This document shows positions 32,732 through 43,146 of a stretch of DNA of 64,000 nt, one piece after another. The notes beneath the pieces are model-generated. The model did not search any database, was not told the origin of the DNA, and was given only the letters and a program-made list of their open reading frames with translations. Location: NCBI GenBank assembly GCA_905182075.1, contig CAJIZS010000001.1, positions 62,001 to 126,000 of the forward strand, given 5' to 3'. The position numbers and the translations under genes are program-made. Every line of letters begins with the position of its first letter. The stretch's first letter is position 1. The DNA comes from an uncultured Methylophilaceae bacterium. Lineage in GTDB: Bacteria; Pseudomonadota; Gammaproteobacteria; Burkholderiales; Methylophilaceae.

Positions 32732-33532
32732 GTCTCTTGAGTCTGCGTTAACGCTTTTAATTTCCTTAGTATGTAAGTTAAAAGCAGTTAACTCCCTTCC
32801 CCAGACGCAGCCAGAGTCGAGAGTAACTCCGTATTCATGCTCAACAATACCAATAGATGACCAGTGGCCTGTCATTATAAAATTTCCAGCTTCTATTCTC
32901 TTAAAATTAAACCAAGGAATTAAGTTACTAGGTAAATTATTTAATTTGCCCTTATACGAAAAGTTAATAGCGCCACTTTTTTCTATAACTCGCATCCTTG
33001 TCATTACATTTATTGTTGACCTTAATAAGTCATCTTCGTCAAGATTGGGACTCCATACCCTTGGTTCATCCCCATACATCTTCTTAAAAAATTGATTTGG
33101 ATTTTTATTTAACGCGCACATAACCTGCTTTGATAAATCTATAGAATTAGTTGTTGACCACTCAGGAAGAATGCCCGCATGAACCATAAAGAATTCATCC
33201 TCAGCTTCCACTAACGTTAGGGACAAAAGCCATTCAATAAGATTTGATAACTTTCTTGACCTAAGAGTTGAATAAAGAGAGTCGGATGAGTTTAATTTTT
33301 TTTTTGTTACGGCAAGGGCTAATAAATGCAGATCATGGTTACCTAGTACAACCTTTAATGATTTTCTATTTTCATAGCACCAGTTAAGAACTTCAAGTGA
33401 ACCTCTTCCCCTGTTAACAAGATCTCCCGTAAGCCATAGCTGATCTTTATCATTACTAAAACTAAGGCTGCTTAATAAATTTTGAAATGAGTAGAAGCAT
33501 CCTTGAATATCACCTATAGCATAGGATGCCAT
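32723..33532 (-). CDS. apaH: Symmetrical diadenosine tetraphosphatase ApaH
   Basis: Hydrolyses Ap4A to two ADP; also implicated in RNA decapping in other bacteria. Intact, 269 residues. Calcineurin-like metal motifs: YAIGDIQGC (residues 4-12), WLTGDLVNRG (the Asn is normal in ApaH) and VVLGNHDLHLLALA, then VHAGILPEW and TGHWSSIGI. C-terminal LDSGCVWGRELTA is typical. Confidence 0.94.
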   Translation of the reverse strand: MASYAIGDIQGCFYSFQNLLSSLSFSNDKDQLWLTGDLVNRGRGSLEVLNWCYENRKSLKVVLGNHDLHLLALAVTKKKLNSSDSLYSTLRSRKLSNLIEWLLSLTLVEAEDEFFMVHAGILPEWSTTNSIDLSKQVMCALNKNPNQFFKKMYGDEPRVWSPNLDEDDLLRSTINVMTRMRVIEKSGAINFSYKGKLNNLPSNLIPWFNFKRIEAGNFIMTGHWSSIGIVEHEYGVTLDSGCVWGRELTAFNLHTKEIKSVNADSRDLI

Positions 33533-33549
33533 TTATATTTTAAGCCTTA

Positions 33550-34017
33550 TTAAAAATTACCGCCGGATGAATTTGCCATAAATATAACAGCAGCCTCCAT
33601 TTCAGCATCTGTTAAAGAAGCATTACCTCCTTTTGCAGGCATTGTTCTGATGCCATTAATTGCATTACTAACTAAAAGATCTTTTCCTTGGGCAATTCTT
33701 GGCTCCCATTGAGCTTTATCTCCAATCTTAGGGGAATTCATCAACCCTGTGGAGTGACACATTGCACAATTTGCTTTCACAATCATATCTCCAGAAATAC
33801 TGCTAGAGGGAGCTTCAGATGAATCGCCCTCTTCTAGCTTAACGATTGCAACAGGCGTAACATTTTCTTGACCATCAGTTTTAACAACTTCCTCCACTGG
33901 CTTAGGAGAATCGTATTTTTTTGTAGCCACTACAATTATTACAATTGCGATAACTAGACTACCAATAACAACTCCAACAGTCTCTAAAACACTTCTTAAT
34001 TCGCTTTGCTTACTCAT
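33550..34017 (-). CDS. Membrane-anchored cytochrome c5 family protein
   Basis: Monoheme c-type cytochrome with an N-terminal membrane anchor (VVIGSLVIAIVIIVVAT), a Ser/Glu/Val-rich linker and one heme site CAMCH with distal Met in GIRTMPAKGG. Intact, 155 residues. It lies at the distal end of the heme A/oxidase gene block, so electron donation to the oxidase or to another respiratory enzyme is plausible but not shown by sequence. Confidence 0.9.
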   Translation of the reverse strand: MSKQSELRSVLETVGVVIGSLVIAIVIIVVATKKYDSPKPVEEVVKTDGQENVTPVAIVKLEEGDSSEAPSSSISGDMIVKANCAMCHSTGLMNSPKIGDKAQWEPRIAQGKDLLVSNAINGIRTMPAKGGNASLTDAEMEAAVIFMANSSGGNF

Positions 34018-34037
34018 CAGAACCCTTTCTTACAATG

Positions 34038-34927
34038 TTAAATAAAAATAAATTTATAATAATGATCTACTAAAAAAGCTGTAAATATTAAACCCAAGTA
34101 CAGAATTGAATAATTGAAAATTTTCTTCGATAGTTTATCAGAATAATTCCTGTACAACACAACAACATAATAAAGAAATATAGCGTTTAATATTGTTGCA
34201 AAGAACAAATAAATTAACCCAGTCATTCCTACACTAAAGGGCATCATAGTAACTATCGCTAAAATAATTGTATATAAAACGATATGTAACAAAGTAAATT
34301 TCTCACCATGGGTCACGGGCAACATTGGGATACCAACTTTGGCATACTCTTCTCTTCTATATAAGGCTAAAGCCCAGAAATGTGGAGGAGTCCAACAAAA
34401 AATTATCAAAAAAAGAATCCAAGCTTCTGGTGAAAGTTGATTATTTACTGCGGCCCACCCTAAAACTGGTGGCATAGCACCTGAAGCACCACCAATGACT
34501 ATGTTCATTGGTGTGGCTGGCTTTAAAAATATAGTGTAAATCACTGAATATGAAAAAAAAGTTATTAGGGTTAGCCACATTGTTAAAAAATTTACAAAAC
34601 AAAAAAGAATAAGTAATCCAGTACTACCAAGAATAGTGGCAAATACAAAAGTTTCTTGTTGAGTAATCTTACCAGTAGAAAGGGGTCTTCCTTTAGTTCT
34701 TGCCATACGAGAATCAATCTTTTCTTCAATTAAGCAGTTAAAAGCGGCGGCGGCGCCTGAAACAAAACCTATACCTAAAATTGAAGCAATTAAAACGTCA
34801 ACAGCAACCATTGACGGAGTTGATAAAAACATACCAATTACTGCTGTAAAGACTATTAATGCATTTACCCTTGGTTTACAGAGGGTAATAAAATTTTTCA
34901 GACCATCAGCTGAATAATAGTTTTTAT
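34038..34927 (-). CDS. ctaB: Protoheme IX farnesyltransferase (heme O synthase), start damaged
   Basis: UbiA-family prenyltransferase adding farnesyl to heme B. The polytopic body contains [21 protein letters not shown] with the N-x-x-x-D-x-x-x-D metal motif, [42 protein letters not shown] (second Asp-type motif region) and [14 protein letters not shown]. The reading frame is open upstream of the first ATG (34832) and encodes the expected [19 protein letters not shown], so the true start is further out. Restoring one lost G at about 34927 would give ATG followed by KNYYSADGL. About 296 residues. Confidence 0.9.
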
Positions 34928-35912
34928 TGAATATTGCTTTTATTGTTGTCTGTATTGTCTAAATAATACAACATTGCATTATCGAAAGTGATTTTTTTAG
35001 CTACTTTGGTAATCAAAGTGGTAAATAAAATAATAAATTAGCAACACCGATTATAAACTGAAATATTATTCCTAGGATTAACAAGCCTCGGTACAAACTA
35101 ATACCTGGATATGATTTTAAATAATAAGCTAACAAGACTAGATAAATTGTTAAAACTATTGCGCCGACTCTATGGACCCACTGAATAGCATATAATGCTT
35201 CCATAGATAGTGGCTCTCCAAATGCAGTCAGTCCTAATTCACGAAAAATTGTAAAACCATTTACGAAGTCCATATCAGGAATGAGTGAACCATGGCAAGT
35301 TGGATAGTCCGTACAAGCTAACGCTGCATAATTTGTACTCGTCCAGCCACCTAGTAGAATCTGGATAAACAACAAAGGTAAAGCAAGTCGAACAAAAAAC
35401 TTTATCTTTGGAGTTATAATTATTGTGTTACTTATTGATCCATAATGTCTGTGAGCAATGTATGTCAATAATCCTAGAGTCGACATCCCGCCTATTAAAT
35501 GGGCAGTAACAATAGCTGGATACAGAAGCTCTGTTACAGTCCACATACCTAAAAGCCCTTGAAAAATAATCAGAGCCAAAAGACAGTAAACTGTAGTTAC
35601 TCTGACTTTAATTTCATCTTTATTTTTGTAAGCGAAGTATGTGATACACAGAACAAACACTCCTAAAATTGCGGCAATGTATCTATGAATCATCTCACGC
35701 CAAGCCTTGCCAACATCTACAAAGGTATCAGGGTAATCTAGCTGTGCCAATAAAATTGCTTCCTGACTTTCAGGAACTGAAAGTGTCCCAAAACAACCAG
35801 GCCAATCAGGGCAACCCAAGCCAGCATCAGTGAGCCTTACATACGCGCCAAAGACTACGACGCATAAAGCGAGTGGTACGCATATTAAGATTAATCTATT
35901 AAACCAAATCAT
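34922..35912 (-). CDS. ctaA: Heme A synthase CtaA (Cox15), frameshift near C-terminus
   Basis: Eight-helix membrane oxidase converting heme O to heme A. Clear blocks: [37 protein letters not shown] (heme His), [14 protein letters not shown] (heme His), [21 protein letters not shown] and [12 protein letters not shown] (heme His). The open frame stops at 35013 after [11 protein letters not shown]. One frame over, the sequence continues ITKVAKKI for about 30 residues to a stop at 34922, which suits the missing last helix. Forms ctaA-ctaB with overlapping or adjoining ends. Divergent from the thioredoxin-like lipoprotein gene. Confidence 0.92.
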
Positions 35913-36005
35913 AATTTTTTATAATTTTTTTTTGTATTTTGAAAGATGGTAATGTACTCTAAACATTTAAATGACTATCTGCAATGTTGACTTTACCAAA
36001 CGATT

Positions 36006-36500
36006 ATGACTAAAAAAATTACTTTTTTTCATAATAATATATAATTGTGAAAATGAAAAAATTTCTGTTTCAAAAAAAATACTATTTCCGACCTAACAAT
36101 GATCACGATTAATGGCAAGAAAATAACAACACAGGATTTAAGAGGTAAAGTAGTACTTTTTAATTTTTGGGCAACTGACTGTCCAGGGTGTATCAATGAG
36201 ATGCCTGAGCTTATTAATACCTACAATAAATATAAAAAAGATAATTTTGAAGTAATAGCAGTCTCAATGTTTTATGACCCGCCAAGTAGAGTCATAACTT
36301 ATGCTAAAAATAATAAATTACCATTCCCTGTTATTCTTGATTTTGACAAAAGTATTAAGAATGCTTTCAAGAACATTAAACTCACACCAACATCCATTCT
36401 AATTGACCGAAACGGTAAGCTTATCAACACAATTATTGGAGAAATTAATTTTACCACCTTTAATAAGTTGCTTGAAGAAGAGTTAAAGAAAACTATTTAG
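36006..36500 (+). CDS. TlpA-like thioredoxin-fold lipoprotein, 5' frameshift
   Basis: Thiol-disulfide oxidoreductase with the active-site motif WATDCPGC (CxxC) and a cis-proline region LTPTSILIDRNGK. The uninterrupted part is 133 residues from 36099. Upstream, an ATG at 36006 followed by a slip in an A run gives LLFFIIIYNCENEK, a lipoprotein signal with a Cys after a hydrophobic core, so the full protein is probably a membrane-anchored periplasmic lipoprotein of about 164 residues. Relatives keep cytochrome c or CuA cysteines reduced; its place next to the oxidase genes suits that. Convergent with the Sco-like gene (4-base overlap). Confidence 0.8.
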
Positions 36501-37075
36501 AAGAGTTTAAATAATCTTTCAATATCTTTAATAATTCCAATAGGGCTTGTCCCCTCAGGGTATTCCATCATCAAAAAACCAAAGGGGTCGATAAGATAGA
36601 TTGATTTGTTAGAAAAATTTTTGTATTTAGAAAGCCTTTTTAATAATTCTTCATATCCTTGCTGGTTACTATCTAGATACTTTTGACCGTTGAATAATCC
36701 AGTATAATTTTCCCAAGATAATATTGATTTAGCGATCAAAAGTCTGTCTACATCGCCTCTATCTTCACCTAAAGCTAAACGAATCTGTCTAACCTGATAC
36801 AAATGTTCTTCGCATAATATATCGCACATTTCATCAACAACAAAAGTGAGTACCCACTTGTCTTTCAAGGATACTATCCTACTATTGGCGATGTCTGAAA
36901 CCTTTAACTCACCAAGCTCAATAACTGGGTTAATTAGTTTTCCATTTTCAACGCCATTAGAATTTTTTTTAAAGTCAGTATAAAAAACTAAATACCAACT
37001 TAATAATATTGGAACAAAAAATAACATTGCGATACCAATTAAAAATATCCTTGCTTTCATTTTCTTACTTAACAT
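36497..37075 (-). CDS. Sco-like membrane protein of the cytochrome oxidase locus
   Basis: 192 residues, intact. One N-terminal membrane helix (IFLIGIAMLFFVPILLSWYLVFY), then a soluble thioredoxin-like domain with WVLTFVVDEMCDILCEEHL, whose CxxxC pair recalls Sco copper proteins, and YLIDPFGFLMMEYPEG near the end. This protein is regularly found between SURF1 and ctaA in betaproteobacterial oxidase clusters. A role in CuA assembly or thiol redox is inferred from the CxxxC and the location. It overlaps the SURF1 gene by 11 bases. Confidence 0.78.
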   Translation of the reverse strand: MLSKKMKARIFLIGIAMLFFVPILLSWYLVFYTDFKKNSNGVENGKLINPVIELGELKVSDIANSRIVSLKDKWVLTFVVDEMCDILCEEHLYQVRQIRLALGEDRGDVDRLLIAKSILSWENYTGLFNGQKYLDSNQQGYEELLKRLSKYKNFSNKSIYLIDPFGFLMMEYPEGTSPIGIIKDIERLFKLF

Positions 37076-37807
37076 TTTTTTTCCTTGTCAGACTAAGTCT
37101 TATGAAAATAATTAATAGAGTAATGGCAAATGCAAACCATTGAAAAGCATAACCATAATTTTTTTGTGAGTCGGGTGCTGGTAATTTAAAAATTTTGTAA
37201 TATACGTTATCGACAAGTGGGTCTAAATAAATCATATATGGTAATAAATTAAATGATAAAAAATAACTAAGTTCTTCTACGTCAAGCTTTTGAAATCTAA
37301 AGATAGAGGAATTTAATGTTTCAAAATTATCTTGCCCTAAAGTAATCCCTTTAGCTGGAAAGTTTGCAACATGCCCTATTAACTTTACTTTACTTGTTAA
37401 AGAATTGATTACTGGAATTATTTCACGGCTTTGTAAGTTTGGATGCCAACCCCTATTAACTAAAACAATATGATTTGTATTTAGAATTTTAAATGGAGTA
37501 ATAATATTAAATCCAGGCTGTTTATTGAAAATCTGATTATCAAGAATAATATTTTTTTCATTTAAAAATGAACCATTTAATTCAACCTTGTCCATAGAAT
37601 AGATTCTTTATTATGAATCTTAATATTATTATCATTTAAGTTAACTAATTTATCCTGCTGTCGTAAGGTATAACTATCATTAAGTAAATTCTTTTGATTT
37701 GCGCGATCAAGTTGCCAAAAACCGAGTTTAATAAAGCAACAAAATGTGATGATAAATGCTAAAGTTGGTATTAATTTAAAATTAAACTGATAATTTTTCA
37801 AATACAA
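37065..37807 (-). CDS. SURF1 family cytochrome oxidase assembly protein, one frameshift
   Basis: Membrane protein required for efficient heme a insertion into oxidase subunit I. The N-terminal piece has a membrane helix and GFWQLDRANQKNLL. After a slip near 37590 it continues VELNGSFLNEKNIILDN, IVLVNRGWHPNLQSRE (VNRGW is the SURF1 signature) and the C-terminal NYGYAFQWFAFAITLLIIFI (final helix). About 245 residues overall. Divergent from the DUF2909 gene. Confidence 0.9.
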
Positions 37808-37831
37808 AGTACTTTCCTTATGGAGAACTAA

Positions 37832-38047
37832 ATGGACATTGCTTCAGCTTACAAGTTTCTAATTATTATTATTTTGATAATTATAATACTTTCTTTAACC
37901 AGTGGCCTTCATTTCCTGATAAAAGACAAAGATCAATCAAAAAAAATGGTCAAGTCTTTAACCGTAAGAATTGTCTTATCTATTTTATTATTTATCTTAT
38001 TGTTCTTTGGGTTTTATATGGGTTGGTTATCTCCGAATCATATTTAA
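37832..38047 (+). CDS. Twin-transmembrane protein, DUF2909 family
   Basis: 71-residue protein with two hydrophobic helices (LIIIILIIIILSLTSGLHFLI and IVLSILLFILLFFGFYMGWL) joined by a short Lys/Asp loop. DUF2909 proteins are found next to SURF1 and coxC in betaproteobacterial oxidase clusters; function unknown. Intact, followed at once by a strong terminator. Confidence 0.85.
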   Translation: MDIASAYKFLIIIILIIIILSLTSGLHFLIKDKDQSKKMVKSLTVRIVLSILLFILLFFGFYMGWLSPNHI

Positions 38048-38076
38048 AAAAAGCTACCTTGGGGTAGCTTTTTTTT
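38046..38076. terminator. Bidirectional intrinsic terminator
   Basis: Perfect stem GCTACC / GGTAGC with loop TTGG, preceded by seven A and followed by eight T, so it works on both strands. It separates the plus-strand DUF2909 gene from the minus-strand coxC gene. Confidence 0.95.
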
Positions 38077-38083
38077 CATGTCC

Positions 38084-38986
38084 TTATATCCAGTATATGC
38101 AAATAAATAAAAATAACCAGACCACGTCAACAAAATGCCAATACCAAGCGACTGCTTCAAAAGCGAAATGATCTTTATTACTGAAGTGACCTTTAAGGCA
38201 TCTAACTAAAATAATAGCCAACATAACAGCACCCATGGTCACATGAAACCCATGGAATCCGGTTAACATAAAGAATGTAGACCCATATATACCACCATTT
38301 AATGTTAAATCTAGCTCATTATAGGCGTGAGCGTATTCTTGAGCCTGAAACCCTACAAAAATAAAGCCAAGTAAAATCGTTGCAAATAACCACCCACACA
38401 ATGCTTTTCGATTGTTGTTCTTTAATCCCCAATGAGAAAAAGTTAGTGTTACACCACTAGTTAATAATAAAGCAGTATTAATTGCCGGAACACCGAAAGC
38501 GGGAACTACATCATCGTATTCTAGAAATGGCTCTCCAGTTAAACCTAAAGCATTTGTTGGGTCAGGTATCGTTATTAGAGGCCATGAGGCTTGGAATGCA
38601 GGCCAGAGAAACTCATGTGTTCCATTATGAAGCCCTTGCCCCTCTCCACTTAACCATGGGATTGAAAACATTCGCGCATAATATAATGCACCAAAAAAAG
38701 CTGCAAAAAACATCACTTCTGAAAGAATGAACCAACCCATACCCATTCTAAAACTTACATCCACTTGTTTACTATACTTTCCTGCTAAACTTTCCTTGAT
38801 AACATCCTTAAACCAACCATGAAACATATAAGCTACTGCGGCTAGTCCAATAAATAATATAAACTTTCCAATATCTCCACCGTTAAACCAAACCGCACCA
38901 CCTAAGAAAGATGTAAATAATGAAAGTGTGCCTACTATGGGCCACTTACTTCCCTCTGGGACATAATATATATCTTTAGTTGCCAT
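38084..38986 (-). CDS. coxC: Cytochrome c oxidase subunit III
   Basis: Membrane subunit of the aa3-type oxidase. Intact, 300 residues, seven predicted helices: MGMGWFILSEVMFFAAFFGA (the conserved Glu in SE), INTALLLTSGVTLTFSHW, TGFHGFHVTMGA (the His-Gly-x-His motif) and the C-terminal AWYWHFVDVVWLFLFICIYW. The order coxB-coxA-ctaG-coxC is the standard betaproteobacterial one. Confidence 0.96.
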   Translation of the reverse strand: MATKDIYYVPEGSKWPIVGTLSLFTSFLGGAVWFNGGDIGKFILFIGLAAVAYMFHGWFKDVIKESLAGKYSKQVDVSFRMGMGWFILSEVMFFAAFFGALYYARMFSIPWLSGEGQGLHNGTHEFLWPAFQASWPLITIPDPTNALGLTGEPFLEYDDVVPAFGVPAINTALLLTSGVTLTFSHWGLKNNNRKALCGWLFATILLGFIFVGFQAQEYAHAYNELDLTLNGGIYGSTFFMLTGFHGFHVTMGAVMLAIILVRCLKGHFSNKDHFAFEAVAWYWHFVDVVWLFLFICIYWI

Positions 38987-38988
38987 AA

Positions 38989-39560
38989 TTAATTCCTATC
39001 TTTTATAAGTTCTAGTTTAGCTGCAACCTTGTTTACCCTAAAAAAAGTATACGAAAGTGTTAGCGCTGTAACATCTTCAGGTAAATCTTTATCTACTTCA
39101 AACCTTACGACCATTTCTTTTGCTTCACCAGGTTTTAGTAATTGGTTTATAAAACAAAAGCATTCAGCTTTTTTAAAATATAATGATGCAATCTGAGGGG
39201 AGACACTTGGTATGGCCTGTCCTGTCACATTCCCATTATATAAATTCTCAACAACATATGTCGCTTCATAAAATTTGCCTGGGTGCACTTTCATCGTCTT
39301 AACATTTGATTTCAATTTCCAAGGCAGATCACCATTAATATTTGAATCAAACCTTATTTTCACAATACGATCAGTTTTATATTCTTCTTTTACTTCACGT
39401 ATTCAGATTGAAACACTTTTCCATTAATACCAGTTACCTCACAAAAAACATCATACAAGGGAACCATTGCATAACCAAAACCAAACATTAAAAATGTAAA
39501 TACAGTCAAACTTAAAACAGTTTTTTTTACACTTTTTATTCTATTTCTTATTCTATTCAT
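38989..39560 (-). CDS. ctaG: Cytochrome c oxidase assembly protein CtaG (Cox11), one frameshift
   Basis: Copper chaperone delivering Cu to the CuB site of subunit I. N-terminal membrane anchor (VLSLTVFTFLMFGFGYAMVPLYD) with the conserved FCEVTGINGK; the soluble domain carries the copper motif ECFCF. A frame slip near 39400 separates the anchor (start at 39560) from the domain. About 190 residues in total, normal. Downstream of the small assembly protein, upstream of coxC. Confidence 0.92.
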
Positions 39561-39660
39561 TTATTGCATGCATAAGAACAAATATGCCATAAAAAGATAA
39601 AGCTATTATCCCTAAAAAAAATGCTAGTTTTTTATTTTTTTTCCCTAGCTGCTCCTTAAC
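39553..39660 (-). CDS. Small single-helix cytochrome oxidase assembly protein (CoxX-like)
   Basis: A frame of about 35 codons reading KEQLGKKNKKLAFFLGIIALSFYG-type sequence: a basic start followed by one hydrophobic helix (LAFFLGIIALSFYGIFVLM) and a stop that overlaps the ctaG start by 8 bases. Betaproteobacterial oxidase clusters regularly carry such a tiny protein between coxA and ctaG. No clean start codon is visible (the frame opens at GTT), so the 5' end is uncertain. Confidence 0.6.
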   Translation of the reverse strand, partial: VKEQLGKKNKKLAFFLGIIALSFYGIFVLMHAINE

Positions 39661-39693
39661 GAGCTGTTATATGTGACAAAATTGTCTCCTATA

Positions 39694-41278
39694 TTACTTG
39701 ATAACAGGTAATTCTTCAAACTGGTGAAATGGTGGTGGAGAAGACAATGTCCATTCCAGTGTATCCGCACCTTCACCCCAAGGATTATCTGCACATTGTT
39801 CGTTCTTGATAAATGCATGAATTAACATGACAAAAAATACTAAAAGTCCAACAGAAGAGAGATAAGATCCGATTGAAGAAATATAATTCCAACCAGCAAA
39901 AGCATCTGGGTAATCAGCATATCTTCTTGGCATTCCAGCAAGGCCTAAAAAATGCTGTGGGAAAAATACAATATTAACGCCAATAAATGAAAGCCAGAAA
40001 TGAAGCTTACCTAGTCTTTCGTCATACATATACCCGGTCCATTTTGGAAGCCAGTAATAAACAGCAGCCATCAAGGCAAATACAGCGCCCGTTAATAAAA
40101 CATAATGAAAGTGAGCTACTACAAAATATGTATCATGATATTGAAAGTCGACTGGCGTTATTCCCAGCATTAATCCTGAGAAACCACCAATAGTAAATAA
40201 AATAACGAAAGCACATGCAAATAGCATAGGTGTCTCAAATGTTATTGAGCCTCTAAACATTGTTGCTATCCAATTAAATACTTTAACTCCAGTTGGAACA
40301 GCAATTAACATTGTCGCGTACATGAAAAATAATTCGCCCTTAATTGGAAGGCCAACAGTAAACATATGATGAGCCCAAACAAAGAAAGAAAGAATTGCGA
40401 TTGATGCTGTTGCATATACCATTGAGGCATACCCAAATAATGGTTTTCGTGCAAATGTTGGAATTATTTGAGAGACTATACCGAAAGCAGGTAAAGCTAA
40501 AATATAAACTTCAGGGTGTCCAAAAAACCAAAATATGTGTTGAAATAAAACTGGATCGCCACCGCCAGCTGCATCAAAGAAGCTGGTACCAAAATATTTA
40601 TCTGTTAGCATCATGGTCACTGCACCCGCTAAGACTGGCATTACTGCTACCAGTAAAAATGCAGTAATTACCCAAGTCCATACAAATAACGGCATCTTCA
40701 TATAGGTCATGCCAGGCGCGCGCATGTTCATCACAGTAGCAATGATGTTAATAGACCCCATAATCGATGAGGCTCCCATGATGTGTACACCGAAAATAAA
40801 GTAGTTCACTGTGTCTGGCGCATATGTTGTGGAGAGAGGCGCATAGAATGTCCAACCAAAGTTAGGTCCGCCACCTTCCATAAATAAAGTACTAATTAAA
40901 AGCGCGAATGCAAAAGGCAAAATCCAAAAACTCATATTATTCATTCTTGGAAGCGCCATATCTGGAGCTCCAATCATTAATGGAATCATCCAATTAGCAA
41001 GGCCAACACCTGCTGGCATAACTGCTCCAAAAATCATAATAAGTGCATGCACAGTTACCATCGAATTATAAAATTGAGGGTCAACAAATTGAAGTCCGGG
41101 CTGAAATAGTTCAGCACGAATAATCATCGCCATAGACCCGCCTACAAAAAACATAGTCAGGGCGAAAATTAAATATAATGTACCAATGTCTTTATGGTTG
41201 GTCGAAAAAAACCACCTCTTCAACCCAGTTGGTTTGTGATCATGATCATGCTCATTATCTTTTGCCAGTGCGACTCAT
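39694..41278 (-). CDS. coxA: Cytochrome c oxidase subunit I
   Basis: Catalytic subunit of the heme-copper oxidase. The body is intact from residue [20 protein letters not shown]; heme and CuB ligands are visible in [24 protein letters not shown] (His and cross-linked Tyr), VWAHHMF (His-His) and [11 protein letters not shown]. The open frame begins at 41223, but the preceding codons encode a normal His/Asp-rich N-terminus ([20 protein letters not shown]) in the same frame and reach ATG at 41278 after one slip. About 527 residues. aa3-type, K- and D-channel residues not checked individually. Confidence 0.96.
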
Positions 41279-41317
41279 ATTTCATCCCTAAATTATTAAT
41301 TGGTTAACATTTTCCAT

Positions 41318-42447
41318 CTACCTTGCTTCTGATATTTCTTTTGGTTGACTATATCTCCAGTGTTATTACCCCAGTGCATTCCTTTCGTAGGTAGTAACGG
41401 CAGCGATATCTAAATCAGATAACTGCTCACCAAAAGCAGGCATTAATTTTTTACCGTATATAATTTGTTTTATATGCGTAATCATTTTGAAACCAATTAA
41501 TTGCAATGGGACTTTTAACTAAGGCTGGGAAAACACCGCTCACGCCTTCACCATTAGCCTGGTGACACATTAAACATTGAGCCTTGTAAACTGTCTCGCC
41601 TTTTGTCATCAACTCTTCCATAGTAAACCGTTTGCTAGTTTTGTGATTCTAATGCAGCAAGTTTTAATGCTTTTCTATCATCAATCCACGCTTCATAATC
41701 CTCCATTGAAACAGCTTTAACAACAATTGGCATGTATCCGTGACCTTTACCACAAATTTCTGTACATTGGCCTCGATAAGTACCTGGCTTTTCAATCACA
41801 GCCCAATTATCGTTAATAAATCCTGGGATTGCATCTCTCTTCCAGCCTAGGTCTGGAACCCACCAAGAGTGAATCACGTCGTTAGCTGTTGTTAAAATTC
41901 TTATTTTTGTATTAATCGGGAGAACAATTGGATTATCAACCTCTAAAAGATAATTTTCTGCTTCCATTGGATCAAGGCCTGAATCTCGTTGAGCTATCTC
42001 AGAACTGTTTGCATCGAGCGCAGCATAAATAGTTAAGTCTTCGTCCAGATAATCATATTTCCATTTCCATTGATAGCCAGTTGCTTTGATAGTTACTTTA
42101 GCTTCAGATGTATCATCCATTCTTATAAGTAGTGATGTAGCTGGAACTGCTAAAGAGACAATGATTACTGTAGGAATAATAGTCCAAATAATCTCAACAG
42201 TTGTACTGTGGGAAAATTTTGCTGGCTTAACGCCCTTTGATTTACGGTGATGAAATATAGACCAGAACATAACAGAAAAAACTAAAATACCAATAATAGT
42301 AACTACCCACAAGGTCACCATGTGCATATTATAAATTTCACGACTTATTGGTGTTACACCTTTCGTCATATTAAGACCCCAATCAGCAACAGCTGAAACA
42401 GGTAATACGAATAGCACAAATAACATTTTTTGGTATATGGATTTCAC
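41318..42447 (-). CDS. coxB: Cytochrome c oxidase subunit II with fused C-terminal cytochrome c, frameshifted
   Basis: Signal peptide (MKSIYQKMLFVLFVLPVSAVA), two membrane helices, then the cupredoxin domain with the CuA motif CTEICGKGHGYM (C-x3-C-x3-H-x2-M) near residue 225. The open frame ends at 41635, but the sequence continues as a cytochrome c domain: ELMTKGETVYKAQCLMCHQANG (heme CxxCH) and, after another slip, LMPAFGEQLSDLDIAAVTTYERNALG (Met ligand), ending at 41318. Such caa3-like fusions are normal in betaproteobacteria. About 375 residues. Two frame breaks, near 41635 and 41480. Confidence 0.9.
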
Positions 42448-42624
42448 AGTTGGGTTACCTTTCTTTCTTTAATCAAAAATTTTAGAAATATTATCAGCTA
42501 AATAAAAAATATTCAATTACAAAAACAAAATTAAACAAATAAAAATTTCGCTTACATAGAGTTTTGATTGCAATTTGACACAAAGTTTAATTTAACCTCT
42601 TTCCTATTATTGACAACCTTATTT

Positions 42625-43086
42625 TCAAAGAGTTTTAATTAAATTAAATAATTTTTTTCTATCACCTTCGTTTACATTCCTTGCAATGAATACTTTTTTC
42701 CCAGATTTAGCTATAAAGACTTCAGAGGGTTGCGTTTTAGTTGAAACTTTATATTTAAATTCTGACCATTGCCTCACGAAATTATAATCTTTTTTTCTTT
42801 TACCATTAACGAAAGTTACTTTAATATTATTTTGATCAAGAAAAACTTCTTCGAAGTAGGTACTTTTAAGAGCAGTAATGTATAGGGCATAACCCAGGAA
42901 TAAAACTTCGACCCCATAAAAAGGTATCGCTAAATATAAATTTACTGTGCTTAATACAATAGCTATTACTAATACAAATATAGCAAAACATAAATATATC
43001 TTTTTTATTAATCCCCATGACATTGCTGGGTTAGGTCTTATAATAAAAAGATGTTTATTTAAATCTAAGGTTTTATGCTCAATCAT
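42625..43086 (-). CDS. DUF2244 family membrane protein
   Basis: 153 residues, intact. Two adjacent membrane helices (LCFAIFVLVIAIVLSTVNLYLAI and GVEVLFLGYALYITAL), followed by a beta-rich cytoplasmic domain (FVRQWSEFKYKV, KKVFIARNVNEGDRKKLF). DUF2244 proteins typically stand beside coxB; function unknown. The 177 bases between it and coxB hold no gene I can recognise and probably contain the coxB promoter. Confidence 0.85.
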   Translation of the reverse strand: MIEHKTLDLNKHLFIIRPNPAMSWGLIKKIYLCFAIFVLVIAIVLSTVNLYLAIPFYGVEVLFLGYALYITALKSTYFEEVFLDQNNIKVTFVNGKRKKDYNFVRQWSEFKYKVSTKTQPSEVFIAKSGKKVFIARNVNEGDRKKLFNLIKTL

Positions 43087-43146
43087 ATTAAACTTAAGAC
43101 GTTATAAAAAAGTTATAATTCAATATTAATTTACAAATACTAAATT

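Noticed and set aside
42448-42624. Possible small RNA between coxB and DUF2244
   Set aside because: No stable hairpin or terminator was seen; it is simply AT-rich and probably holds the coxB promoter.
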